Positions 24,602-35,427 of a stretch of DNA of 64,000 bases are shown here, piece after piece (position 1 is the stretch's first letter; the number at the start of each line of letters is the position of its first letter). The position numbers were made by a program, and so were the translations under genes. Source of the stretch: Mytilus edulis (taxonomy: Eukaryota > Mollusca > Bivalvia > Mytilida > Mytilidae); the NCBI RefSeq assembly GCF_963676685.1, contig NC_092357.1, positions 16,791,607 to 16,855,606 of the forward strand. Direction: 5' to 3'. The notes below the pieces were generated by a model. It had not been told where the DNA came from and ran no database searches. It saw only the letters and a program-made list of their open reading frames with translations.

Positions 24602-25292
24602 TCTATGGAACGCCAACACTGTCTTGTTATGACCATTTTCATTATATGATGTGCATTTACCTTTATATGATGTGCATTTACCTTTATATGCTGTGCTTTT
24701 ACCTTTATATGATGTGCACTTGTCATTATATGATGTGCAAACACCTTTATATGATGTGCAAATATCCTTATATGATGTGCAAATAACCTTATATGATGTG
24801 CAAACATCATTATATTATGTGCAAACATACTTATATGATGTACATATATACTTATATGATGTGCAAATATACTTATATGATGTGCAAACATTCTTATATG
24901 ATGTACAAACATTATTATATGACGTGCAAATGTACTTATATTATGTGCAAAGATCCTTATATGATGTACAAATGTACTTATATTATGTGCAAAGATCCTG
25001 ATATGATGTGCAAATATACTTATATGATGTGCAAAGATCCTTATATGGTGTGTACATATCATTATATTATGTGCAGTTTCCCTTATATTATGTGCAAACA
25101 TCTTTATATGATGTGCATGGCTGTGTCACTATATTATGTGCTTGTAATCTTATATTATGTGGTTAGATTTACTTTATTATATGATGTCGAAACGTCATTA
25201 TATGATGTGCTTTCATCGTCGTTATGGTCAATGAACATGATTACGATTAGAATGATTACTGTCTACGTCATAACTGATTCCGATCTGCTTCT
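24602..25292 (+). repeat. 21-bp minisatellite element, copy 1
   Basis: About 27 units of 21 bp share a constant core TTATATGATGTGCAAA followed by a variable 5-bp part (ACACC, ATATC, ATAAC, ACATC, ATATA and similar). Unique flanks TCTATGGAACGCCAACACTG on the left and TCATCGTCGTTATGGTCAAT on the right are shared with copy 2 (30345-31070, inverted), and the left one also with copy 3 (34553-35105), so the array moved or was duplicated together with its flanks. Since 21 is a multiple of three, several frames on both strands stay open; these are not genes. Confidence 0.85.
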
Positions 25293-25484
25293 GTAAACTA
25301 TTAACCCGACTCAAATATGTGTCTATCGCTAGCGAAAGTGCAATTTATAGGGAAAATGAGACAAAGCAATTTAACAAAATCAACGTTTCAAACATTTCGG
25401 TTGAAGATTAAGATCAGTTAATACAGGAGCTAGTTGAAGAAATTCCCGGCTGTGGAGAAAATGATAACAAATTTAAGAGCATTT

Positions 25485-25605
25485 TATAGCTTGCTATTCG
25501 GTTTAAGCATAGGCTCCGTGTTCAAGGTCGTACTATGACCTATAATTGTTTCCTCTTACAAATTATGACTTGGATGGAGAGTTGTCTCAGTGGCTCTCAT
25601 ATCAC
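25485..25605 (-). repeat. dispersed repeat family C, inverted copy
   Basis: It has CATAGGCTCCGTGTTCAAGG, GACCTATAATTGTTTCC and TTGGATGGAGAGTTGTCTCA, matching 10310-10435 with scattered differences. Confidence 0.7.
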
Positions 25606-27180
25606 ATCTGCTTATTGCTATTCATTGCAAAAGACACCATTGAAATCACAGTCTGTTTCAAAAATATTAAAATTATCTACTGATGCATAATATGGCGAGA
25701 TGGTTTGTTTTATAAAATGTTATTGAATAATATTAATCTGTAAATGGTAAGATGTATAATGTAGTATTGAATATGTACAATGATATTAAATCTAGTATAC
25801 AAAATGTATCATATAACCTATGCTACTAAAGGAAAAGACCGATTTCATTGAGTCGCAACTCCTCTAAAACCATACCAAGTCGGAAATATTTGTGATATGA
25901 CGTTTACATGTAGTGTTTTTTACTTTTAATTTTGCTTTGAACCAATCTTTTTTCCACAGGAAACGCCAATTATGTGAGATAATACCCAATTTCGAAGACT
26001 GCAAGCTTAGTCGACGTAGTGCCCGCGAAATTCGAAATGGCCATGTGGGTAATTATAAAAAAAGAAAAAGTGGTATCTTAAAATTTGCTAATGAGACAAC
26101 TCTCCACAACAGACCAAATGACACAGAAATTAATAACTTTAGGTCACTATACGGTCTTCAACAATGAGCACATATTGGCATATACAGATTGTTTATTTGC
26201 AACTTATCTTAATGGAGATTTTTGTAATTGCTAATACAATTCTGAAACATGAGTACTAGTATGTCAACAGATTTGGAGTAGCGTCAACGATTTCTGAGAT
26301 TCAAGGGGTTGATTCCTGATGAAGTGTTTTAGATTTAATGTTTCGTCCGATTAGATCGGATTTTTCCAATTGTGCTACTTATTTTGATCCTTTTCGGTAA
26401 TGAAAAACGGATTTTACGTAGACGATACAGTTATTGAGTTAAAAGGAAAAAAAAAACACTGAAAATCACACTTTGCCACACTTATCCAATTTAGGGTATT
26501 TAATATTTCTATTTTCCAACCGAGATAAATGGGGTGACGCCCGTCTTTTGCATTTTGTTCCTCTTTTTCGTCTCTTTAAAAAAATAGAATAAAAAGCATT
26601 TGTCATTACTGTGTCCACCTTATTATATATTTAGTGTGTCATCACTCTTTGTTTCAACACTTTCCCACTCGCTGGCATCTCCGTACAGCGGATATAGGTA
26701 CTAACCAAGGGGTCGTGATCGATTTTTCGTCTGACAGGGTACGAAAATCTTTGTTTTGTTAACATTATATCAATGTGTACTTCAATCTAAACATATTTTG
26801 TTGTTTTAATAAATGATTTGGTCGTAGGTTGGTGATTAGAGAAGTCTCACTATTTGCCCAAAACAAGAACCCTTACTAAAAACATGTGCAAATACTTCAT
26901 ATACTTGGCGCTCGTCTCATCCGATATGAATCTGGGTTCATTGCAACTCTTTATCTGATAGAAGGCCACTGTTTGTGCGTAATAAGTATACATTGTAGCT
27001 GTTTCAATAATTGGCATTGAAATATTTTGTACATGTGTTATTTTTCGATATTTCATTCCGACAAGAAGCATTGTGTATAGCTGACCACATGAATCCTTCT
27101 GTACGGTGCATAGTTAAATGAATGTACGGTATATAGTTTTTCACGCTTCGAAGAACCTATAAAGCTATATCCGCTGTTCC
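25606..27180. other. non-genic stretch with one family C repeat
   Basis: Family C occurs in the plus orientation at about 26045-26170 (AATGAGACAACTCTCCACAA ... TACGGTCTTCAACAATGAGC). The open frame at 25913-26167 ends in that repeat. I see no gene in the rest. Confidence 0.55.
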
Positions 27181-27199
27181 GATGATACACGGTAGTAAT

Positions 27200-27780
27200 T
27201 ATAATTCGGAATACTTTGCTTGCTTGTGACAATGGTGTTCGACAAGGAGAAAACTTATCACCTTTCCTATTTTATTTACTTTTGATTGACTAAAATAATT
27301 TCTTAGTGACTAAAAATATTACAGGACTTAACAGAACTATAATACCAGAAGATCTGGAAAGAGAATTAGAAACATATCTTAAGTGTTTTGTTATTTTGTT
27401 TGCAGATGGCACGGTGTTGTTCGCTGAAACAGCACAGGACCTGCAGACTCAACTCAATGCTTTCCATGATTATTGTAAGGCTTAGAACTTGAAAGGAAAG
27501 TTGACCAAATTAAAGTCTTAGTGGTTGTTTTTTTTTGGACGGAAGCCAAAAAATCTCTGATTTTCTTACAATGATACTAACATTGAGATGATAAAACAAT
27601 ATAACTATTTGGGAATTGTTGTTACTAAAACGGGAAATTTTAATATGACAAAAAAAAAATTTATCCGATAAGGCTTTAAGCCATGTACGAAAACTTGAAA
27701 ACAGGAAGGATGTATAAGATTTCTGTAAAATGTCAACTTCAGCTTGTTCGTTTATAAAAAAAAATTTTTAAACAGGTGCG
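27200..27780 (+). pseudogene. non-LTR retrotransposon RT relic
   Basis: At 27227-27290 the sequence encodes CDNGVRQGENLSPFLFYLL, the RT motif that follows palm A. At 27400-27485 comes LFADGTVLFAETAQDLQTQL, the catalytic FADD box with its second aspartate changed to glycine. At 27585-27640 there is a YLG-like segment (KTI-YLGI type, frame-shifted). Several stops interrupt all frames. The spacing fits the Jockey/CR1 range of non-LTR elements; the exact clade is undetermined. Neither the endonuclease nor the 5' half is present. Confidence 0.7.
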
Positions 27781-27949
27781 TTTGTCTTCCAGCTGGCTTA
27801 GTAATTTTGAAACCTCTCTCTCGTGTTTTGTAGATACTTTAAATAGCTATTATTTTTATCTCTGTATACTGATGTCATACATTGACTTTGTGAGATTAGA
27901 TAAATTATATAGATTTAGAGGCCATAAGTATACCGGTATGGATGATTGA

Positions 27950-28175
27950 TAGACTGTTATTTAGCGCCACTTTCAACACTTTCATGCTATTTCGTGGCGG
28001 TGAGTTTATATTGGTGGAGAAAGCCGAAGTGCTCAGAGAGACCCCCTGACCTTCGTTTGGAAAACAGACAATTTTGGTCAATTAAGATTGGAATCGAGCT
28101 TACCTGCCACGTGCGGGATTTGGAATCGCACACCTACGTGTTGACATGCTAGTGATACAGCAGTTCGACTACTTA
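27950..28175 (-). mobile_element. relic of a second tRNA-like SINE
   Basis: On the minus strand a tRNA-like head with a degraded B box (around CAAATCCCGCACGTGGC, 28105-28125) is followed by ATTCCAATCTTAATTGAC, GTTTTCC and a GGCTTTCTCCACCAATATAA segment. From memory this resembles a SINE-like repeat widespread in molluscs. The plus-strand frame at 27946-28152 is a translation of it. Confidence 0.5.
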
Positions 28176-28184
28176 TAAAAAAGA

Positions 28185-28345
28185 AGATGTGGTATGACTG
28201 CTAAAGAGACAACTCTTCACAAGAGGTCAAAATGACACAGAAATAATTAACAATTATACATGTAGGTTACCGTACGGCCTTCAACAATGATCAAAGCCCA
28301 TACCGCACATTTAGCTATAAAAGGCCCCGAAATGACAATGTAACC
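28185..28345 (+). repeat. dispersed repeat family C
   Basis: It reads GTGGTATGACTGCTAAAGAG, ACAACTCTTCACAAGAGGTC, CGTACGGCCTTCAACAATGA and CTATAAAAGGCCCCGAAATG. This is the best-preserved copy of the family in the window. Confidence 0.75.
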
Positions 28346-30344
28346 ACTCGAACACCGAGCGCTCATCACTTTCACCCGACATGGATTAAAGGAGATATGG
28401 AATGAACCTGAACTCGGTGCATTACATTTACGTGCAGCTTTTTATCATGTTTTTGTGCATATATTCCACAGTTTCAACTATAGATGATTATGGGTGGATT
28501 ATTGAGGTCCAGCGGCAAATTGATATATGCATATTCGTACAAGAACATGTTAATGTAATATGAATATTAACCCTGTTTTGTACTAGACCGACACCCTGAG
28601 CCGGATTTTTTAACATGCTAGTTCAAAAGGTAGCATTCCGAAGAAAGACATTTATATCACCTTACCCGAACACATTTTTCTGATTCCGACCGACCAGCTT
28701 TTGCTCTTAATCCTTTATACCGCGTGCTTATATAATTAGCTGGGAAGCAGCATGTAATTAAACAGGACTAACGTACCGACCATTGATATTTTTATGTGAG
28801 GGGGGGGGGGGGAATTGTTTTGTAAATGTTTGATTCTAAATTTCTTGAAAGAGATTTTATCTATTTCAGAAGGGAAGCGAAATAGTTTGTTTCCATTTAA
28901 AATGAGAGAAAAAAAACAATTATGAAACTTTTTTTTATTAATTTCGAACAAGGAAATACACGTGCTCCTTCCCTCAAACTAGAGTCGGTGTCTAACACAT
29001 TTATTTATTAATATGTAAAGTACAGGTCATCTGTTTAAGCTTTGGATACAAGGATCTGACAACACATAATTTTATTTTCTGTCCTTGTATATATTACATT
29101 ATCCAATGAAATTTCTGCCTTCAAATTTTTGAAGGTGTGTATCAATCCAACAAAACCAGATAATTGAGCGTTTTTAATCTGGTGTCTAAATGAACTTAAA
29201 ACACTGCATTTATTTATTTTTTTTAACTGAGACCTGTTGTTCTCTTACAGATAGAGAGTGAATTTTTCAAAGTGAAGATTTACGGCAGCGGCTTTTAATA
29301 TTTTGCGTTTAGCCTGGAAACATAATAGATTTAAAAAAAAACAAATAGTGCAATGTGTCTGTTATATACTCTATAGTAAAGGTTCTTTTTGGGCAATTTT
29401 GGCTTTTCAGAGTTTTGTTGTTTTATTGGCTATTATCTTGATAACTTATAATAGAGAAACCTTTTCTTGCAAGGTATAGACAAGAACATATATAATAAAA
29501 GTACTGAAGTATGAAAGTTGTTTGCGACTTCAGGGAACTTAGTTTGGATTTGCCGTTTGTGGTTTCATTAATATTTACCACACCTTCATTCAATACTAGC
29601 ATCAGATGAAAAATTCTCTGCTAGAAGAAATTGTTGAAACTAAATTTTCAGGTTTAAACAATTCAGTTGAGCGAAACGAGGCGTAAAGATTGATGACTAC
29701 GGTTGACGAAGAATTCGCCATAACATTATACCACGGCAAATTTATAACTATATAAAATTGAATGCCACTTTTCCATTCCAAAAAAAGATAAAATGAAAGG
29801 CCCCCTTTATTTCTTCCTATCCCCTCTTTTTTTTTTTTGGGGGGGGGGGGGTTACAAATGACCGGTTCCTTATATTAGCCATTACTCTATCAGAGTCCGA
29901 TTTTTCCCCAATTGTTTGTGTCAATCTTGAGAATATATAAAGAGAAACTCGAACAGATAAAATGATCAATATTTACATAAATGACAATACTAAACTTCGT
30001 GCATTATCTTCTTATAGAAAAGTGATAACGTTAGGTATACCGAAATTGACAAATATAATGCCTTCCCTCGTTAAAACGATCATAAAGCATGACATAAAAG
30101 AATTATTTATTAAATTTAATAACCTTAACCGTATTGTAGACTTCGTATGTTTATTATTATAGACCCGTCGATTTAAACAAAACTTTGCAATTCATATATA
30201 TTTTTACAATTTTCCAACAATATCAGATGTGATTTTTTGCATCTTAAAACGAGGTACTAACATGCCAAGGGTTATCTCAAGTCTCAACCATTTTCTAAAC
30301 AGTAGTTACAGATTTGATCCTAACTAGTAGTAACGGTTACTCCT
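28346..30344. other. non-genic stretch with G runs
   Basis: Runs of 13 G lie at 28800-28812 and 29839-29851, the second preceded by 12 T. I found no exons of the downstream HSPA12-like gene here, although this is where a long first intron or 5' exons might be expected. The open frame at 29962-30162 has no motif. Confidence 0.5.
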
Positions 30345-31070
30345 CAGAAACAGATCGGAATCAGTTATGACGTAGACAGTAATAATTATAATCGTAATCA
30401 TGTTCATTGACCATAACGACGATGAAAGCACATCATATAATGTTCATTGACCATAACGACGATGAAAGCACATCATATAATGACATTTCGACATCATATA
30501 ATGAAGTAAATAAAACCACATAATATAAGATTACAAGCACATAATATAATGACACAAACACACCATATAAAGATGTGTGCACATAATATAAGGGAAACTG
30601 CACATCATATAATGATATGTTCACATCTTATAAGTATATTTGCACATGACATAAGTATTTGCACATCATATAAGGATCTTTCAACATAATATAAGTATAT
30701 TTTCACATCATATAAGAATGTTGCACATCATATAAGTACATTTGCACATCATATAAGTATATTTGCACATCATATAAATATATATGCGCATCATATAAGT
30801 ATGTTTGCACATCATATAATGATGTTTGCACCTCATATAATGATGTTTACACAGAATATAATGGTGTTTGCACATCATATAAGGATATTTGCACATCATA
30901 TAAAGGTGTTTGCACATCATATAAAGGTGTTTGCACATCATATGATGACAAGTCAACATCACATAAAGGTAAATTCACAGCATATAAAGGTAAATGCACA
31001 TCTTATAAAGGTAAATGCACAACATATAATGAAAAATGGGCATAATAAGACAGTGTTGGCGTTCCATAGA
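30345..31070 (-). repeat. 21-bp minisatellite element, copy 2 (inverted)
   Basis: This is the reverse complement of copy 1, with both unique flanks. Its outer part has a 40-bp direct duplication at 30401-30480 (GTTCATTGACCATAACGACG...) absent from copy 1. From 30518 onward it belongs to the left arm of the palindrome. Confidence 0.85.
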
Positions 31071-31674
31071 AGTCAGTTCGCATTATATTGATATCAGGCC
31101 AAAACCCAGCCTGTTGTACCTCTCACCTTACCGTTTTTACGGTTTGTTGTTCTCCATATCTAACATATGAGAGGTACCGGGGTGAACTTGTAATATTCCA
31201 CTATACTGACTAATATAAGTTCAGCAGCGCATATTTTGATATATTTCAACAAATAAACAATACATATTGTCTGTGTGTGTGTTACAAGTATGCAAGTGAT
31301 CTAATTATTACAGGAAATAAATGGAACCATAATGCGTGATTTTCTTTACTTGAAAATGGAAAAACTTGACAGAAATTAAGATAGATTTGACTTGAATGTA
31401 TCTGTTGTTTTACCTTTTTTAAAAGCAGTATATTTTGAATTTGTTAATAGTATAGAATTTTTTATTAATCTAATCAAGAACCCATAAAGGGCATCATTTT
31501 ACAACACAATATGTTAGTATACTAGTATATATAATGCGACGTAGGTAAAGATTTTTCTTTATAAAATATTGTCATTTCCAATTTTAATGAAAACACATTA
31601 TGTGGTCAAGAGGATAGCGTTGAAAAACTAAAAAAATGTTTGCACTTCGCCATTTTTTAAGTTAAATGGTCAGT

Positions 31675-31800
31675 TTCATTTGGCCTTATTAACATTTTTT
31701 AGTCGAGCGTCACTGATGAGTCTTTTGTAGACGAAATACCCGTCTGTCGTGAATGTAAAATTTCAATCCTGGTATTTATGATGAGTTTATTTACCATATT
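31675..31800 (-). repeat. dispersed repeat family D inside the left palindrome arm
   Basis: Minus strand: AAATACCAGGATTGAAATTT, GACAGACGGGTATTTCGTCT, ACAAAAGACTCATCAGTGAC, GCTCGACTAAAAAATG. Its mirror lies at 33820-33945. Confidence 0.7.
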
Positions 31801-32295
31801 TACAAATATCTTTCTATTAAATATACCAACCGAGCTATACACTAGCTGTTGGCGCTTTTAATCTTGGTTGCAGTATTGAAAATAAATTGTAAAAATGAAA
31901 CAATGTTACTTTTCTTAAAAGAGGATTTACGTATTCAGCTTCTTTTTTTAGAGTGAATGGCAATATATTTGTATTTTTTTAAAACAAATACATGACAGGG
32001 TGCTGCCTGAACTAAAGTGAGGGGTATCTCCAGTCAGTTATTCCCTTTATGGTATATAATCAATAAAAAAAAATCCCACAAACGGGGGACCCGCCCCCCC
32101 CCCCCCCCCCAAAAAAAAAAAATTGGATCCGCCTATATCAACCGAGCTATACACTAGCTGTTGGCGATTTTAATCTTGGTGTTATTTAACATTTGCAGCT
32201 ATTGAGAATAAATTGTAAAAATGAAACAATATTACTTTTCTTAAAAGAGGATTTACGTATTCAGCTTCGTTTTTAGAGTGAATGGCAATATATAT

Positions 32296-32500
32296 ATATA
32301 TATATACAACTCGTCTAAACATCAACCCAACAATGTTAGATCTGTAAATTTGCTTTCGCAAATTTTTGGTTCTTCCCTCGCCGGGATTCGAACCCATGCT
32401 ACTGTGATATCGTGACACCAAATCGCCTGCACTGCAGCCGTCCCGCTAGACCACACGACCACCTGGGCTCTCAAAAAAAGAGCTTTCGGTGGCCATATGT
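32296..32500 (-). mobile_element. tRNA-derived SINE in left palindrome arm
   Basis: On the minus strand there is an A-box-like TGGTCTAGCGGG, a B box GGTTCGAATCCC, a long variable-arm spacing of a class II tRNA (Leu/Ser type), then the body with TTTGCGAAAGCAAA and a TATATA tail at the low-coordinate end. The RNA polymerase III A and B boxes are intact, so the head could still drive transcription. It is not a functional tRNA gene. Confidence 0.85.
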
Positions 32501-32741
32501 TACCTTTCCACGTCAGTTTTAATCTAGCGGCGTACTACAGTACATGATATATAAGGCATGAAGATGTTATTGTTACAGATCAGCTAAATTATCTATAGTA
32601 AAGGATCCTACAAATTAATGTAAGATACAGTCACAGAAAATAATTATATTCATAAGCACGTCTGAGTCAGTGACAACCCTACAACAGATGTATCCATCGG
32701 ATCGCCATCAATGATGGTGATACATGGCTGTGTACATAATG

Positions 32742-32940
32742 TATATACAACTCGTCTAAACATCAACCCAACAATGTTAGATCTGTAAATTTGCTTTCGC
32801 AAATTTTTGGTTCTTCCCTCGCCGGGATTCGAACCCATGCTACTGTGATATCGTGACACCAAATCGCCTGCACTGCAGCCGTCCCGCTAGACCACACGAC
32901 CACCTGGGCTCTCAAAAAAAGAGCTTTCGGTGGCCATATG
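32742..32940 (-). mobile_element. second tRNA-derived SINE in the palindrome spacer
   Basis: It is a direct repeat of the copy at 32296-32500. The identity continues past the SINE through CTACAAATTAATGTAAGAT, so 32742-33067 repeats 32302-32627 with an offset of 440 bp. The 114 bp between the two copies (32628-32741) are unique. Confidence 0.85.
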
Positions 32941-33127
32941 TTACCTTTCCACGTCAGTTTTAATCTAGCGGCGTACTACAGTACATGATATATAAGGCAT
33001 GAAGATGTTATTGTTACAGATCAGCTAAATTATCTATAGTAAAGGATCCTACAAATTAATGTAAGATGCCTTATATATCATGTACTGTAGTACGCCGCTA
33101 GATTAAAACTGACGTGGAAAGGTAACA

Positions 33128-33335
33128 TATGGCCACCGAAAGCTCTTTTTTTGAGAGCCCAGGTGGTCGTGTGGTCTAGCGGGACGGCTGCAGTGCAGGC
33201 GATTTGGTGTCACGATATCACAGTAGCATGGGTTCGAATCCCGGCGAGGGAAGAACCAAAAATTTGCGAAAGCAAATTTACAGATCTAACATTGTTGGGT
33301 TGATGTTTAGACGAGTTGTATATATATATATATAT
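33128..33335 (+). mobile_element. tRNA-derived SINE in right palindrome arm
   Basis: It is in plus orientation: GGTGGTCGTGTGGTCTAGCG (A box), GGGTTCGAATCCCGGC (B box), TTTGCGAAAGCAAATTTAC, ACATTGTTGGGTTGATG, then (TA)n. It is the mirror of 32296-32500. Confidence 0.85.
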
Positions 33336-34552
33336 TGCCATTCACTCTAAAAACGAAGCTGAATACGTAAATCCTCTTTTAAGAAAAGTAATATTGTTTC
33401 ATTTTTACAATTTATTCTCAATAGCTGCAAATGTTAAATAACACCAAGATTAAAATCGCCAACAGCTAGTGTATAGCTCGGTTGATATAGGCGGATCCAA
33501 TTTTTTTTTTTTTTGGGGGGGGGGGGGGCGGGTCCCCCGTTTGTGGGATTTTTTTTTTATTGATTATATACCATAAAGGGAATAACTGACTGGAGATACC
33601 CCTCACTTTAGTTCAGGCAGCACCCTGTCATGTATTTGTTTTAAAAAAATACAAATATATTGCCATTCACTCTAAAAAAAGAAGCTGAATACGTAAATCC
33701 TCTTTTAAGAAAAGTAACATTGTTTCATTTTTACAATTTATTTTCAATACTGCAACCAAGATTAAAAGCGCCAACAGCTAGTGTATAGCTCGGTTGGTAT
33801 ATTTAATAGAAAGATATTTGTAAATATGGTAAATAAACTCATCATAAATACCAGGATTGAAATTTTACATTCACGACAGACGGGTATTTCGTCTACAAAA
33901 GACTCATCAGTGACGCTCGACTAAAAAATGTTAATAAGGCCAAATGAAACTGACCATTTAACTTAAAAAATGGCGAAGTGCAAACATTTTTTTAGTTTTT
34001 CAACGCTATCCTCTTGACCACATAATGTGTTTTCATTAAAATTGGAAATGACAATATTTTATAAAGAAAAATCTTTACCTACGTCGCATTATATATACTA
34101 GTATACTAACATATTGTGTTGTAAAATGATGCCCTTTATGGGTTCTTGATTAGATTAATAAAAAATTCTATACTATTAACAAATTCAAAATATACTGCTT
34201 TTAAAAAAGGTAAAACAACAGATACATTCAAGTCAAATCTATCTTAATTTCTGTCAAGTTTTTCCATTTTCAAGTAAAGAAAATCACGCATTATGGTTCC
34301 ATTTATTTCCTGTAATAATTAGATCACTTGCATACTTGTAACACACACACAGACAATATGTATTGTTTATTTGTTGAAATATATCAAAATATGCGCTGCT
34401 GAACTTATATTAGTCAGTATAGTGGAATATTACAAGTTCACCCCGGTACCTCTCATATGTTAGATATGGAGAACAACAAACCGTAAAAACGGTAAGGTGA
34501 GAGGTACAACAGGCTGGGTTTTGGCCTGATATCAATATAATGCGAACTGACT

Positions 34553-35105
34553 TCTATGGAACGCCAACACTGTCTTATTATGCCCATTTTTCATTATATG
34601 TTGTGCATTTACCTTTATAAGATGTGCATTTACCTTTATATGCTGTGAATTTACCTTTATGTGATGTTGACTTGTCATCATATGATGTGCAAACACCTTT
34701 ATATGATGTGCAAACACCTTTATATGATGTGCAAATATCCTTATATGATGTGCAAACACCATTATATTCTGTGTAAACATCATTATATGAGGTGCAAACA
34801 TCATTATATGATGTGCAAACATACTTATATGATGCGCATATATATTTATATGATGTGCAAATATACTTATATGATGTGCAAATGTACTTATATGATGTGC
34901 AACATTCTTATATGATGTGAAAATATACTTATATTATGTTGAAAGATCCTTATATGATGTGCAAATACTTATGTCATGTGCAAATATACTTATAAGATGT
35001 GAACATATCATTATATGATGTGCAGTTTCCCTTATATTATGTGCACACATCTTTATATGGTGTGTTTGTGTCATTATATTATGTGCTTGTAATCTTATAT
35101 TATGT
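34553..35105 (+). repeat. 21-bp minisatellite element, copy 3 (right end cut)
   Basis: It has the same left flank TCTATGGAACGCCAACACTG and the same 21-bp units as copy 1, but the right unique flank is missing because the palindrome boundary falls inside the array at 35105. Confidence 0.85.
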
Positions 35106-35427
35106 AGCTTTGGAATCTGAAACATAAATTACGATGATATTTACCTTGATTTACGTCAATTTCATTCTCATGGTTGTCCTTGCTATATGCTGGTTAATAC
35201 TGTTCGTTATTTCCAACGAAATACAGCTAATTTGGATTTTATTCAAAATAGATCTTCGGTACATGTTTGAATACGCTCATGTTTTGATTTAACAATATCG
35301 TTTCCAGTATCGTATATGGTACTATGTTTTTAGATCAGCCATGGTAAGATATCTCATCATGGAAGTATTTATCGTCTTTATTATCGTTAAATTTTGATGC
35401 TATAAATATTCTGTTTTTTTCTTTGAG

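Larger units (their letters stand above)
30518..32559. repeat. left arm of a 2-kb inverted repeat
   Basis: The arm is the reverse complement of 33066-35105 over its whole length. Where I compared the arms in detail, the differences were homopolymer lengths: for example 17 C plus 12 A at 32094-32122 against 14 T plus 14 G at 33501-33528, and 9 A against 10 T nearby. It contains the inner part of minisatellite copy 2, a family D repeat (31675-31800) and a SINE. The outer boundary is sharp: the match starts at ACATAATATAAG. Confidence 0.9.
33066..35105. repeat. right arm of a 2-kb inverted repeat
   Basis: It is the mirror of 30518-32559 across a spacer of 506 bp. The arm starts abruptly at ATGCCTTATATATCATG, directly after the second tandem copy in the spacer, and stops at TATGT (35105), 322 bp before the HSPA12-like exon. 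It contains a SINE (33128-33335), a family D repeat (33820-33945) and most of minisatellite copy 3. Confidence 0.9.

Noticed and set aside
24641-25216. CRISPR-like array of short repeats with spacers
   Set aside because: Spacers are only 5 bp and similar to each other, and the context is an animal genome; this is a minisatellite.
24553-25296. Overlapping open frames on both strands with regular heptad-like MMCKHLY or FAHHIRI repeats
   Set aside because: They are translations of the 21-bp minisatellite; a period divisible by three keeps frames open on both strands. The mirrored copies at 30433-31091 and 34532-35125 behave the same way.
32182-32862. Two nearly identical minus-strand frames beginning MVSRYHSSMGSNPGEGRTKN
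   Set aside because: They are translations of the tRNA-derived SINE head and body, repeated because the SINE is repeated.
32300-33335. tRNA genes suggested by A and B box sequences
   Set aside because: The sequences continue directly into a conserved SINE body and a (TA)n tail, occur as dispersed copies and do not fold with proper acceptor ends by eye.
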